Below, piece by piece: positions 15,851 through 25,186 of a stretch of 64,000 nucleotides of DNA. The number at the start of each line of letters is the position of its first letter. Within the stretch, counting starts at the first letter, position 1. The stretch comes from Mariniphaga sp964559175. GTDB lineage: Bacteria; Bacteroidota; Bacteroidia; Bacteroidales; Prolixibacteraceae. The DNA lies in NCBI GenBank assembly GCA_964559175.1, contig CAZLGT010000019.1, positions 1 through 64,000 of the forward strand, given 5' to 3'. The translations under genes were made by a program, and so were the position numbers. The notes under the pieces were generated by a model, which made no database searches, was not told the DNA's origin, and was given only the letters and a program-made list of their open reading frames with translations.

Positions 15851-16402
15851 TTATATTTCGTTGTAACATTGCTTTATTGTTTTTTTGAAACGCGTTGGTG
15901 AAATACCCGTTGTTTTTTTAAACTGACCCGAAAAATGAGGGACGCTGCTGTACCCCAATTCCCAGGCTATTTCAGCTAATTCTTTTTCATCACAAATGAG
16001 CATTACCTGTGCCCGTTCAATTTTTAGTTTAATAAGGTATTTCTCAATAGTAATACCCTGGTCAGATGAAAAAAGCGAACTTATATAGGCATAATTTAAA
16101 TCTATCTTCATTTTAAGAAAATCAGACAACTTTAGTTTTGATTGCCTGCCTTCTGTATATGCATATTCTTCAATACTGGTTTTTATTTTATTTATTAGTT
16201 GGCTTTTATGAACGTCAATGATTTCCAACCCTGCCTTTTTAAGCCTTTTATTTACTGAATCCAGCTTAAATGGAGTTATCTTGTCCATTACAACAACATA
16301 GCCTATCTTTACATCTTCTACTTTAATCCCGGCTTCTTCAAAAATTTGAGAAACCACCAGGATACATGTTTTGCAGACCATATTTCTAATTTTAATTCTC
16401 AT
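15851..16402 (-). CDS. Transcription regulator: HMA-like CxxC domain fused to AraC DNA-binding domain (1)
   Basis: 183 residues. The N-terminus MRIKIRNMVCKTCILVV has the beta-alpha start and CxxC of an HMA copper-binding domain; the C-terminal half has two HTH motifs of AraC (IEKYLIKLKIERAQ, ELGYSSVPHFSGQFKK). It should sense Cu(I) and activate transcription. The frame extends to ATG 16417, but site C places the transcript start near 16422, and the paralogue at 16496 begins at the equivalent of ATG 16402, so 16402 is preferred. It lies under its own copy of the operator, which suggests autoregulation. Confidence 0.85.
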   Translation of the reverse strand: MRIKIRNMVCKTCILVVSQIFEEAGIKVEDVKIGYVVVMDKITPFKLDSVNKRLKKAGLEIIDVHKSQLINKIKTSIEEYAYTEGRQSKLKLSDFLKMKIDLNYAYISSLFSSDQGITIEKYLIKLKIERAQVMLICDEKELAEIAWELGYSSVPHFSGQFKKTTGISPTRFKKTIKQCYNEI

Positions 16403-16428
16403 AACCCAACATCTCAAAATATCTGTTG

Positions 16429-16491
16429 TAAAGATAAAAGCTACTATCCTTTAAAGTGTTACACTTTTTTAAAGTTGATTTACATGGTTTT
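16429..16491 (-). promoter_or_regulatory. HMA-AraC operator/promoter, site C (regulator's own promoter)
   Basis: TAAAGATA at 16429-16436 (TATCTTTA on the transcribed strand), 20 bp, TGTTACA at 16457-16463, 13 bp, GATTTACATG at 16477-16486. Spacing is identical to sites A and B although the bases between differ, which argues for selection on the elements themselves. Confidence 0.75.
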
Positions 16492-16495
16492 TAAA

Positions 16496-17056
16496 TTATA
16501 CATCGTTTATCGATTTGCGGTTTTGTTCCCCAAGCTTTTTAAAATACGATGTGGTAAACCCTGTTACTTTTTTGAACTGCCCTGATAAATGGGCCACGCT
16601 GCTGTATCCCATTTCAAAGGCAATCTCGCTCAATGTTTTTTCATCGTAAACAAGCAGCTCTTTTACCCGTTCTATTTTCAGGCTAATCATGTATTTCTCG
16701 ATGGTAGTGCCCTCAACCGATGAAAAAAGCGAACTCAGGTAGGGGTAATCCAGGTTGAGTTTGTTAGTAAGGTATTCCGAAAAATTCATTTTGCTTTCCC
16801 CGGAATGGTGGTACACATAATCAACTGTGATGTTTTTTATTGATTCGATTAACCTTCCCTTTGAATCGTTGATTATTTCAAACCCCAACTCTTTCAGGTT
16901 TTTGTCCACTTGTTCGAGTTTGTCGGGCGCAACCTCTTTAGTGGTTTTTACTTTGCCCAACTGTATGTTTTTAACTTCTATTCCTGCACGTTCAAAAATT
17001 TGCGAAACCACCAGAACGCAGCGTTGGCAGACCATATTTTTAATGTTAATATCCAT
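16496..17056 (-). CDS. Transcription regulator: HMA-like CxxC domain fused to AraC DNA-binding domain (2)
   Basis: 186 residues, paralogue of the gene at 15851-16402. MDINIKNMVCQRCVLVV provides the CxxC domain; IEKYMISLKIERVK and EMGYSSVAHLSGQFKK are the AraC HTH elements. It has no visible copy of the operator upstream and follows the haem-binding gene by 59 bp, so it may be read from site D or constitutively. Two such sensors in tandem may respond to different metals or levels, or form mixed dimers. Confidence 0.85.
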   Translation of the reverse strand: MDINIKNMVCQRCVLVVSQIFERAGIEVKNIQLGKVKTTKEVAPDKLEQVDKNLKELGFEIINDSKGRLIESIKNITVDYVYHHSGESKMNFSEYLTNKLNLDYPYLSSLFSSVEGTTIEKYMISLKIERVKELLVYDEKTLSEIAFEMGYSSVAHLSGQFKKVTGFTTSYFKKLGEQNRKSINDV

Positions 17057-17115
17057 GAGTTCTTTTTTTATTTTTATTCAATTCATAACCTTTTATAGCA
17101 CGTAAATTGCCCGTA

Positions 17116-17562
17116 TCATTCGTTTAATGTTTTCAAATAATCAACGAGTCTTTTTTTACTATTTTCGGACAAGCGGGCTTCACGATGAATGAACGTGTAG
17201 AATGGCAAAGGCATTTCACCATCTTCAACCTGGCTTATCATTGATTTTAATTTGCTTTGTTGCTTTCGGACTGAATAATCCCCGAATTCACTAAAATTTA
17301 AATCTTCTTTGCCCTTATTGATATGATTTTCCAAATACCAACCAACCGGCTGCACCCTGCTGTACCAGGGATAATTTGTATTGTTGCTGTGGCAATTGTA
17401 GCAAGACACAGCCAAGATACTCTTTACATCTTCCGGTACATTGTATGCTTTTACAAAGTCTGTTGGCAGCACGATTGTGCTTTGATTGGTTCTGGCGGGT
17501 ATGAATTGCAAACCCACCAGAACCGCCAATACACCTATTCCTATCCATCTCAACCATTTCAT
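17116..17562 (-). CDS. Haem-binding domain protein (single CxxCH cytochrome)
   Basis: 148 residues: an N-terminal signal anchor, then CYNCHSNNTNYPWYSRVQP, the CxxCH haem c site with the conserved NYPWYS..QPVGW block of the PF14376-type haem-binding domain, and GEMPLPFYTFIH near the end. Periplasmic, probably electron transfer or redox sensing. It overlaps the upstream DUF3347 gene by 4 bp. Confidence 0.82.
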   Translation of the reverse strand: MKWLRWIGIGVLAVLVGLQFIPARTNQSTIVLPTDFVKAYNVPEDVKSILAVSCYNCHSNNTNYPWYSRVQPVGWYLENHINKGKEDLNFSEFGDYSVRKQQSKLKSMISQVEDGEMPLPFYTFIHREARLSENSKKRLVDYLKTLNE

Positions 17563-18149
17563 TTCACGGTAATGTTTTGTTGTACGCTACCGCATTTCAA
17601 CATTTTACTACCAAACAGCGGGTTTTTAATTTCACTGGACGCACTTAGCCACGAACCACCTTCATTGTTATTATACATGGGACAAAAAATTTGGTATAAA
17701 TTTCTATCAGAACCCGTAATAATTACCAGGTCTTTAACATCCGTACCCAACAATTCAAAATGTTCCCGTTGGTGTTCAATGTTTCCGTTGTTCTCCGTAA
17801 TATGTTCGGCATGTTCCCTGGCAACTTCAATAATCTCGCCCAGTTCCTTTTGTTGTGATTTTGGTTGGGCTGAAATATCGAATTCTTCAAAAGCATCGAA
17901 CAACATTTGCCCCGAACTTGCTGCTTTTTTACTGTTATCGGCTACCAATGCATCTTTTAATGCGAGGTAGTTGTCGATAATAGCAGATGCCGATTTAGAA
18001 CGTTCTACCTCAACGTTTGACTGCTCCATGGATTTGTTTGCCATTTTTGAGTGTCCTTCCGTTGAGTGTCCCATATTAGAATGGTCGTGTTGTGCATTTG
18101 CTCCCCAGCTTACTAAAGCCAGAACAAGCATAATCATTGTCTTTTTCAT
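17559..18149 (-). CDS. DUF3347 periplasmic protein
   Basis: 196 residues with a signal peptide (GANAQHDHSNMGHS), a Met/His-rich start and a DUF3347 domain ending in IFCPMYNNNEGGSWLS, IKNPLFGSKMLKCG. The family is found at the end of Bacteroidota CusB-type adaptors and as free secreted proteins. The conserved CPM and CG Cys/Met residues suggest copper binding. Paralogues: 18171-18866, the C-terminus of 32264-34045, and a decayed copy at 28869-28966. Confidence 0.82.
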   Translation of the reverse strand: MKKTMIMLVLALVSWGANAQHDHSNMGHSTEGHSKMANKSMEQSNVEVERSKSASAIIDNYLALKDALVADNSKKAASSGQMLFDAFEEFDISAQPKSQQKELGEIIEVAREHAEHITENNGNIEHQREHFELLGTDVKDLVIITGSDRNLYQIFCPMYNNNEGGSWLSASSEIKNPLFGSKMLKCGSVQQNITVK

Positions 18150-18170
18150 GATAATTTCGTTTTAGATTCA

Positions 18171-18866
18171 TTATAACTCTTCTTTTATTTCACCACATGT
18201 TGGCATTTTGTCGCCAAAATAGGGGTTTTGTATTGTTTTGCTTTCGGCAATCCAGTAAGCCCCTTTTCCGTCAAAAGCCATCGGGCAATAAACCGCGAAT
18301 AAATCACCTTCTTTTAACCCGAAGCTTTTAATGGTGCAGTACATTATTTCAGAAATATGACTGAAATAAGAACGTTTATATCCCAGCCCTTTTACATGTT
18401 GCATTTCCTTTAACTTGTCTTGATATAAACTGATGTGGTCTTTCCAGGCATCCAATCCCTCACCATCGAGTTTTTCGGGTTTAACCGCTTTAATATTGCC
18501 GAGCATTAAATTGATTGCCTTGTTTGTTGCAGCCACATCACCGTTCACCAGCGCATTTTTCACAAGCAGGTAGGCATCAATTACTTCTTCAAGTTCTGCC
18601 TGTGTTTGCTTGTTTACAGGGTAAACCTCATCGAGTATCACAATATTCTTATGCGGAAAATTTTCAGCAAGGTTATTGTGTTGTTTGTGTTCTACCTCGG
18701 TTGAAACGCGCCGCTCAGTCCTATCCGACATTGAACCATGTTCGGATGGCATGAGCCTTGGTGATTCTTTTTTTTCTTTATTACTGCCTCCTCCGCATGA
18801 AGTTAGAATCAAAGCAATAATAAAGGAAGTAATAACCGCTATTAGAATACTTTTTTTTGTTTTCAT
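18171..18866 (-). CDS. DUF3347 lipoprotein
   Basis: 231 residues with a lipobox (ILTSCGGG), a linker with Met and His, then a DUF3347 domain with YPVNKQTQAELEEVIDAY, VYCPMAFDGKGAYWI and IQNPYFGDKMPTCGE. Probably tethered in the inner or outer membrane. It precedes the other DUF3347 gene by 21 bp and follows a site-2 protease by 11 bp. Confidence 0.82.
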   Translation of the reverse strand: MKTKKSILIAVITSFIIALILTSCGGGSNKEKKESPRLMPSEHGSMSDRTERRVSTEVEHKQHNNLAENFPHKNIVILDEVYPVNKQTQAELEEVIDAYLLVKNALVNGDVAATNKAINLMLGNIKAVKPEKLDGEGLDAWKDHISLYQDKLKEMQHVKGLGYKRSYFSHISEIMYCTIKSFGLKEGDLFAVYCPMAFDGKGAYWIAESKTIQNPYFGDKMPTCGEIKEEL

Positions 18867-18877
18867 AATTCATTTTT

Positions 18878-19972
18878 TTAATGATTAAACATAAACGCAT
18901 TTGATTGTATCCACTTGTGGATATCTTTTATACCAACAATCCCTGTCAGTTTGCCGTTTTTCCTGACCGGAAACAGGGATTGTCTGTTCTGTTGCAGCAG
19001 AAAAAACTTATCGGAGAGGGCTTCCTCTTCTTCAAGCCAGTAAAAATCTTTCTGCATAAAATCGCTGATTTTTTGATTTCCTTTTCCTTTATGTAAGCCT
19101 TCCACAATGTCTTTATCATTGAGTATACCCGTTACATTGTTTTTTTCCATCACCAGAAATGATTTTTCAGATGAATTGATAAAATGGTCGGCTGCTGTTT
19201 TCAGGGTTGTGTCCGCATTCAGGATGGCATAACTTGACTTCATAACGTGCATTACCCGGACACCTTCCAGGGCATGTTTAATCTTTTCGGCTTTAGATTC
19301 TGCACCGGCCCCAAGAAAGATAAACAGCCCGATAAACACCAACCAGAAATTAAAGAAAAACCCAAAGAAAACAAAAACAATAGCCAGTACCTGGCCTGTT
19401 TTCGCGGCAAAAGAGGTAGCTTTTACCGATTTTATTTTCATGGCCAGCAACGAGCGTAAAACCCGGCCACCATCCATCGGGAATGCAGGTATTAGGTTAA
19501 AAGCCGCTAAAATAATATTGGCATACATCAGGTTGGCCGCGAAAGCCGCCCCTGTTAGCCTGATGTTTTGCATCGCTTCCAGGTTGAAAGTTTGTCCTGT
19601 GCTTTTTAAGTGTATCCATAATATTCCGGCAATGATTAAATTTACTGCCGGGCCTGCAATCGCTACCTGAAGTTCCTGTGCTGGTTTTGTGGGCATGGAT
19701 TCGAGGCTGGCAATGCCACCGATGGGATAAACGGTTATATCTTGTGTTTGGACACCAAACCGCATTGCGGTGAGGGAATGCCCAAACTCATGCAGTACCA
19801 CACAGGCAAAAATGGCCAGGATAAACAACATGCCCGAAAAACCTTCGCTGAAACCGTGCCCCATGCGGAAATGCATCAGGAAAATCCAGCCGATAAGGAT
19901 TAAGAATGTCCAATGGATAAGAACCTTTATCCCAAATATTTTACCAATATGAAGCGACCATTTTTTATGCAT
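18878..19972 (-). CDS. Site-2 protease family (M50) membrane metalloprotease with CBS domains
   Basis: 364 residues. Zinc ligands HEFGH (in VLHEFGHSLTAMRFG) and NLIPAFPMDGG mark the M50B intramembrane protease fold; about six membrane helices come first and two CBS domains follow (about residues 240-355). CBS domains suggest nucleotide regulation. Substrates may be anti-sigma or signal proteins. It overlaps the upstream spermidine synthase-like gene by 8 bp. Confidence 0.88.
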   Translation of the reverse strand: MHKKWSLHIGKIFGIKVLIHWTFLILIGWIFLMHFRMGHGFSEGFSGMLFILAIFACVVLHEFGHSLTAMRFGVQTQDITVYPIGGIASLESMPTKPAQELQVAIAGPAVNLIIAGILWIHLKSTGQTFNLEAMQNIRLTGAAFAANLMYANIILAAFNLIPAFPMDGGRVLRSLLAMKIKSVKATSFAAKTGQVLAIVFVFFGFFFNFWLVFIGLFIFLGAGAESKAEKIKHALEGVRVMHVMKSSYAILNADTTLKTAADHFINSSEKSFLVMEKNNVTGILNDKDIVEGLHKGKGNQKISDFMQKDFYWLEEEEALSDKFFLLQQNRQSLFPVRKNGKLTGIVGIKDIHKWIQSNAFMFNH

Positions 19973-22334
19973 TTTTACTGACTTTTAAATTTTTTCGATA
20001 AAATAATACTAATGACAGGGCAACGATAATGTATCCGATAACCCCCAGCCACAATACATAAGAGTACCCCCACAACATGGAAATAACAATTACCATTACC
20101 GCGGTGGACATGCTGACCAGTGAGGAAATGCCCAAAAACAAGGGGAGGAGATGTTCCTGCTCGCCCGATACTTCTTTAAGTATTGCAGGAAAAGGGATGC
20201 CAATGAAAAAGGCCGGTATCAGCAACAATACAACCATGAGTGGTTGTGAAATCCCATCCACCGCAAATCCGGGTATAATAAAAACCCGGACAGCAACCAT
20301 AACAATTGCCACCAGTAAACTGTACAAACCCGCCTTCAACAGGAAATTTCTTTGGAACAAACCCGTATAAAAACTACCTAAGCCATTACCCAGCAAGAAA
20401 GAGAACAGCAGCAGGGAAAATGATTGTGCAGGATTTGAAAGCTGAAGGTTCAGTACCTGGAACAGATAAGACTGTACAAAGAAATAACATATACCAAGCA
20501 CAAAAACCACAAATGCGAGAAAATTAAGTTTTTTGCGTGTTTCTGGTATTAATTCCTGACTGAACTTCCATCCCCTGGCAGTCATGAAAATAAGCCAGCC
20601 CATGACTATCAATGATAGGAAGAACAATGTCATCAGCGAATTAGGGATGCCGTTTTCATAATTGAAAAAATAGGGTGAATCGTCATTTACAGGTTCCAGG
20701 TTCAGCACGGCTGCTTCAGAGAGTTGCTTATAATCGAATTCGTTTTGGGAAATGCCATAAATCAACCTGTCAAACATGTACCACTGGTAGTTTATGTTTT
20801 CAACCAGGGTATCGGCTTCAAGTTGCTGAATGTTGGGAATGAAGAATGTTTCCCGGTCCAAATTGTATTGATGTGCCAAAATATGGTTTATTTCAGTCTC
20901 GTTTTTTTCAAAGGGGGTTTTTCTGATTATCAGTACCGGCATCATTCCGTTGGAATAGATAAAAACATTTTTCATGGCGGTTGCTCCGTCTATGCCTTTG
21001 GTTTCCATTAGTTCGAGGTAATTGGAAAGCATCTTGTACACTTCCGTCGCGTTGTGCATGGTGAATATCAACCTTCCTTCGGGCGTTAATACATTCAGGT
21101 AATCTTTAACCGCTTCGCGTGTAAACAAATAATTTTCGGAGAGCCCGTAAAAGTCAGCGCCCCTCCCACCTTTGGTTACAGGAATGGTGAGCATGACTAC
21201 GTCGTACCGGTTTTTTGTTTCCCTGACAAAATTTCTGCCTTCCTGAACGTAAACCGCGATATTGTCTTTTTGTGTAAACGTTGACGGATTGTATTTTTCC
21301 ATAAGGCTCACAAAAGACGGGTTTATCTCAACAGCGTCGATTTGGCTGAAATTCAAGAGCCAGGTGGCTGCCATGTCAACACCCCCTCCCGGGCCAATTA
21401 TCAAAACCGAATCTTTTTCTTTTTCCTTCAGCAAATTCAGCCCGAAGGTTGCCGGAAAATGCGCGAACTGATGGGCGTGTTCCCCCTTGTTGTTTTCAAT
21501 TTCTTCAATACTCACCAGGGTGGTGCCCGCCGCGCCATCAACGAACATTACTTTTTCGCTGCTGCCGTCAGGATTTGTTAATTCAACCAAATCGGTTTTT
21601 CCAAACGAATTCCACTCCGTTTCAATAATCCGGCTTTTAATTGCCGGGTTGCTCATCAGCCGCAACATATCTTTGTCGTTGTCCTTACTGATGGAGGGGT
21701 TAAAATTGTATGCCCAAAAGCTGGCCCATCCCAGGAAAGCCACCAGCACAACCCAAATTACCCCTCTCAGGTAGGGCTGGTTTTTTTTACCGGAAAGTGA
21801 AACCCAGGACAACAGGCCGGCGATCGCGAGCAAAACATAACTTATAAGAAATGCTTTGGGCAGGCCGAGATTGTTGAGGATAAACACGGTTAACAACGCC
21901 CCTCCCGCGGAACCAGCCAAATCCATACTGTACAACCAGGCGGCTTTTGTCCTTTGGGTATGGAAAATATCAGCCTTGACTACGCCAATAGCTATAAATG
22001 GCAGCACAGCCATCAATATATTGATTATCAGATTAAATGACGGGGTTGCAAAAATGCCCGATTTGTTCAGTGAAACCAGTAAAATGAAACTAAACAGGAT
22101 ACTAAAAGGGAGCACATCATAAAATATCCGGGCTTTTGACCTCACCCACGACCATCTGTAGTAGGCTATCTCCCCAATACCGAGGCCAAAAAGGGTAAAA
22201 GCGATTATAATGAAAACAAAGTGGTAGCTCAGCATGTAGGAGAAAAGCCGTGAAAGGCTAATTTCCAGCATAATGCCTGTGGAAGAAACCAGGAGCAGGA
22301 TTAAAAAGCTTACTATAAGATTTTTTGTTTTCAT
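19965..22334 (-). CDS. Spermidine synthase-like protein with membrane helices at both ends
   Basis: 789 residues: about seven N-terminal membrane helices, a Rossmann methyltransferase-like core with VLIIGPGGGVDMAA and IDAVEINPSF (about residues 305-335), then about seven more helices. The core is that of polyamine aminopropyltransferases, fused to an MFS-like membrane part. True spermidine synthesis is unproven; catalytic acidic residues of the family were not all identified. Encoded just upstream of the site-2 protease, with overlapping ends. Confidence 0.75.
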   Translation of the reverse strand: MKTKNLIVSFLILLLVSSTGIMLEISLSRLFSYMLSYHFVFIIIAFTLFGLGIGEIAYYRWSWVRSKARIFYDVLPFSILFSFILLVSLNKSGIFATPSFNLIINILMAVLPFIAIGVVKADIFHTQRTKAAWLYSMDLAGSAGGALLTVFILNNLGLPKAFLISYVLLAIAGLLSWVSLSGKKNQPYLRGVIWVVLVAFLGWASFWAYNFNPSISKDNDKDMLRLMSNPAIKSRIIETEWNSFGKTDLVELTNPDGSSEKVMFVDGAAGTTLVSIEEIENNKGEHAHQFAHFPATFGLNLLKEKEKDSVLIIGPGGGVDMAATWLLNFSQIDAVEINPSFVSLMEKYNPSTFTQKDNIAVYVQEGRNFVRETKNRYDVVMLTIPVTKGGRGADFYGLSENYLFTREAVKDYLNVLTPEGRLIFTMHNATEVYKMLSNYLELMETKGIDGATAMKNVFIYSNGMMPVLIIRKTPFEKNETEINHILAHQYNLDRETFFIPNIQQLEADTLVENINYQWYMFDRLIYGISQNEFDYKQLSEAAVLNLEPVNDDSPYFFNYENGIPNSLMTLFFLSLIVMGWLIFMTARGWKFSQELIPETRKKLNFLAFVVFVLGICYFFVQSYLFQVLNLQLSNPAQSFSLLLFSFLLGNGLGSFYTGLFQRNFLLKAGLYSLLVAIVMVAVRVFIIPGFAVDGISQPLMVVLLLIPAFFIGIPFPAILKEVSGEQEHLLPLFLGISSLVSMSTAVMVIVISMLWGYSYVLWLGVIGYIIVALSLVLFYRKNLKVSKNA

Positions 22335-22406
22335 ATTCTTTTAGTTTTGTTTTTTATTATTCCACTAAATCAGATTTATCCTAAACATACAGCGTCTTTC
22401 AACATC

Positions 22407-23048
22407 TTACTTTTCTCCTGTTGCAATGTATGTTGACCCAAAATAATATTCCCGGAACTCATTTAAATCGAGATATTTTTCCAATGATTCCCATGCATGG
22501 CGGTCTTTTAAATCGTAGCTACCGCCGTATGGTTTTATAAAAAATCTAACCATTAACTTTGAAAACCATTCAGGCCACGCATTCGGTTTTTTGAAATCGA
22601 GGACAACAAACCTCCCGCCTTTAGCGAGAGCTTTTGAGCCATTGCTAATTATAGCATCATATTCAGGGATTAGAGTAATAGCATACGAAGTAACTATCCC
22701 GTTAATATTTTTCGGGAACCTGTATTCCGCAGCATCGCTTTGTACCAACGTGAAATTTTTCCAACCTTTCCCTTTAACCAGTTTCCCAGCTTCCTCTAAC
22801 ATTTCATCGGACAAATCGACACCGATTATTTTGCCTTCCGGGCCAACCGAGTTATACAGGTGCGGAAAATTCAAACCTGTACCACAGCATAAATCAATCA
22901 CGCTATCTCCTTGCTTCAAATTTAGCGCTTCAATAGCATCAACCCGGTAATGATTCACCCTCCATCCGATGAGGTTAAAAAATTGAACAGCGGAATTATA
23001 AGAAGGTGCCCTTTTACGATATATTTCTGTAATTTTTTGCTTGTCCAT
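22407..23048 (-). CDS. Class I SAM-dependent methyltransferase
   Basis: 213 residues with motif I VIDLCCGTGLNFPHL, motif II IIGVDLSDEML and GGRFVVLDFKKPNAWPEW, close to the UbiE/arsenite-methyltransferase-like group of class I enzymes. No conserved Cys trio of ArsM is present. The substrate is unknown. It lies between NDH-2 and the spermidine synthase-like gene. Confidence 0.8.
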   Translation of the reverse strand: MDKQKITEIYRKRAPSYNSAVQFFNLIGWRVNHYRVDAIEALNLKQGDSVIDLCCGTGLNFPHLYNSVGPEGKIIGVDLSDEMLEEAGKLVKGKGWKNFTLVQSDAAEYRFPKNINGIVTSYAITLIPEYDAIISNGSKALAKGGRFVVLDFKKPNAWPEWFSKLMVRFFIKPYGGSYDLKDRHAWESLEKYLDLNEFREYYFGSTYIATGEK

Positions 23049-23072
23049 GATTATTCCGTTTTATTATACGTT

Positions 23073-24398
23073 CTACTCTGACTTTTTCACTTCTTCATAT
23101 CTTCTGATAATTACCCTGTTTCCTTTCTCATAAGTAAAATAACTCCATAACCAGTTGATGGTGACCATTATTTTGTTTCGAAAACCGATTAGGGACACGA
23201 GATGGATGAACGACCAAATTAGCCAGGCAAAAAAGCCACCGAACTTCAGCTTTTTTATCGAGGCGACAGCCTTTTTTCGGCCAATGGTTGCCATTGTGCC
23301 TTTGTCCTGATATTCAAAAGGAACCATAGATTCATTTTGAATCAGTTTCATCAGATTTTTTGCCAATAATTTACCCTGCTGAATAGCTGGTTGGGCAATC
23401 ATTGGATGACCATGTGGATTTGTGTGTGTTTTAATAAGCGCATTATCGCCAATTGCAAATACATTGTTAAGTGTCAATATCCGGCCAAAATCATCTGTCA
23501 AAATTCGGTTTTGCCTGCTTATGCTTTCACGTGGAAGCCCTTTAACAATATCCCCTTTTACACCAGCAGTCCAAATAAAAGTAGCTGCACTAAAACTCTT
23601 TTCACCGGCAAGAACAACCTTTTTTCCATCGTAGGAATTCACGGATGTATTCAACAAAACATCGACATTCATCCGGGATAAATAGTGCAATGTTTTTTCG
23701 GAGAGTTTTTCTGGCATCGCCTGCAAAAGCCTTCCGGTAGCTTCTATGAGGTAAATTTTCATTTCAACACTATTTAATTCCGGATAGTCTTTTGGTAAAA
23801 TATATCTTTTAAACTCAGCGAGGGCGCCAGCGATTTCTACACCGGTGGCGCCTCCGCCAACGATAGCAACACTACTCAGTTCCCTTTTTTCATGTTCAAT
23901 GCAAGTAACGGCTGCTTTTTCCAAATTTTGCAGGAGCCTGCTTCTAATGTCAAGGGCATCGGTTACAGAATTGAGTCCTGAGCCAAAATTTTCAAAGTCT
24001 GTATTGCCAAGGAAATTTGTTTTGCTCCCACAAGCCAACACCAGATAATCATAATGGATAACACCGATGTTTGTACTCAATTTATTATGAGTCGTATTGA
24101 TATGTGTTACTTCGGCCATTCTGAAAACAACATTCCGGTATTTTTCAAATAGTTTACGATATGGGAATGCAATATTGTCAGGTTCAATTCCGCTGGTAGC
24201 TACCTGATAGAGAAGTGGGAGGAATTGATGGAAATTGTTCTTGTCAATCAAAACCACTTGTACAGGCAAATTCTTCAAACCTTTTATGAAATTTATGCCT
24301 GCAAATCCACCTCCAACTACTACTATCCTGGGCAGTTCTGTTTCAGGGACACATATCATCCCCTTTTCCAAACAGTTTAAACTATCGCAACATTGCAT
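23073..24398 (-). CDS. ndh: Type II NADH dehydrogenase-like FAD oxidoreductase
   Basis: 441 residues. FAD fold IVVVGGGFAGINFIKGL, NADH fold VAIVGGGATGVEIAGAL and AIGDNALI are those of NDH-2 enzymes, which pass electrons from NADH to quinone without proton pumping. A C-terminal membrane-active helix (about residues 375-400) fits. The first residues contain four Cys (MQCCDSLNCLEKGMIC); an internal ATG at MICVPE would remove three. In copper islands such an enzyme could reduce Cu(II) or supply quinol to the oxidases. Confidence 0.85.
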   Translation of the reverse strand: MQCCDSLNCLEKGMICVPETELPRIVVVGGGFAGINFIKGLKNLPVQVVLIDKNNFHQFLPLLYQVATSGIEPDNIAFPYRKLFEKYRNVVFRMAEVTHINTTHNKLSTNIGVIHYDYLVLACGSKTNFLGNTDFENFGSGLNSVTDALDIRSRLLQNLEKAAVTCIEHEKRELSSVAIVGGGATGVEIAGALAEFKRYILPKDYPELNSVEMKIYLIEATGRLLQAMPEKLSEKTLHYLSRMNVDVLLNTSVNSYDGKKVVLAGEKSFSAATFIWTAGVKGDIVKGLPRESISRQNRILTDDFGRILTLNNVFAIGDNALIKTHTNPHGHPMIAQPAIQQGKLLAKNLMKLIQNESMVPFEYQDKGTMATIGRKKAVASIKKLKFGGFFAWLIWSFIHLVSLIGFRNKIMVTINWLWSYFTYEKGNRVIIRRYEEVKKSE

Positions 24399-24430
24399 TT
24401 TTTTTAATTTAGCGTCTAAATGACAAATGG

Positions 24431-24772
24431 TTAAACCGCCAAAATTCCTTTTTCATCGGTTCTCACTTTGTAAACCTCGTCAACCGGTGAAATGATAATC
24501 ATCCCATCGCCACGGTAGCCTGTCCGCCCGTTCTTGCGAATAATTTCCACAACCGGATTCACATGTTCTTCTGCCACCAAAATTTCCAGTTTAATCACAC
24601 GGTAAGCATCGGCAAAAGGGTATTTGTAACTAATGTGTTCCTTTTCGTGGTCGGAATACTGACCTGTACCCTCACACTCGGCAAAGGTCATGCAGCAAAA
24701 ACCTGCATCGTTTAAACCATTGTAAACTTCTTCCAGTTTACGGTACCTGATATAAGCTTTTATAAGTTTCAT
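24431..24772 (-). CDS. P-II-like signalling protein
   Basis: 113 residues with the beta-alpha-beta pattern of GlnB/P-II. The T-loop (about residues 34-52) contains ECEGTGQYSDHEKEHISY instead of the usual uridylylation Tyr motif, while the nucleotide-binding IRKNGRTGYRGDGMIIISPV is kept. It is therefore a P-II paralogue that probably senses nucleotides rather than nitrogen via GlnD. It lies between the NqrM-like gene and NDH-2 under site D. Confidence 0.82.
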   Translation of the reverse strand: MKLIKAYIRYRKLEEVYNGLNDAGFCCMTFAECEGTGQYSDHEKEHISYKYPFADAYRVIKLEILVAEEHVNPVVEIIRKNGRTGYRGDGMIIISPVDEVYKVRTDEKGILAV

Positions 24773-24900
24773 AATTTTGAAGTTTTATGTTGGAAAGGAG
24801 AAAGGAAGCGCAGAAAAACGCAATCTTCCCATTTTATCCTCTTTTCGGTTTTTCGCAATTCCTGCCATCAAAGGCTATCCCCACATCCAACTATTATTTA

Positions 24901-25104
24901 CTATTTTTCATTTTCCGTGCAGTTGGCTATTTCTTTTATTTCGCAACTGCTGCAACCGCCGCCAACATTGTTCAACTCACGGTCGTCGCCGGCACAACTA
25001 TGGCCGGGAAATTCCGCATTTTTATCAAAAAACAATTTCACTCCCAGCGCCAACATGGTGAAAGCAACCAGGATAACCGAAACAATCAATAATTTTAAAA
25101 ACAT
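24901..25104 (-). CDS. Small Cys-rich membrane protein (NqrM-like)
   Basis: 67 residues: one N-terminal membrane helix, then GHSCAGD, GGGCSSCEIKEIANC. The Cys spacing resembles NqrM (DUF539), the iron-delivery factor of Na+-NQR, but no nqr genes are in the window. A strong Shine-Dalgarno AAAGGAG lies 7 bases before the ATG. First gene after promoter site D, with a 77-nt leader containing the hairpin 25138-25167. Confidence 0.7.
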   Translation of the reverse strand: MFLKLLIVSVILVAFTMLALGVKLFFDKNAEFPGHSCAGDDRELNNVGGGCSSCEIKEIANCTENEK

Positions 25105-25137
25105 AACGTACTCCTTTCTTTTTTCGATTTTGGAAGA

Positions 25138-25167
25138 AGATCCCGGAACAAAATGTTCCGGGGATCT
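25138..25167 (-). repeat. Stable hairpin in the 5' leader of the NqrM-like operon
   Basis: Arms 25138-25150 and 25154-25167 pair as AGATCCC-GGAACA with TGTTCC-GGGGATCT, with one bulged G. It lies between promoter site D and the ribosome site of 24901-25104. No T-run follows, so it is not a simple terminator; mRNA stability or translational control is possible. Confidence 0.55.
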
Positions 25168-25186
25168 TACCGCCTTTCCTCAATAC

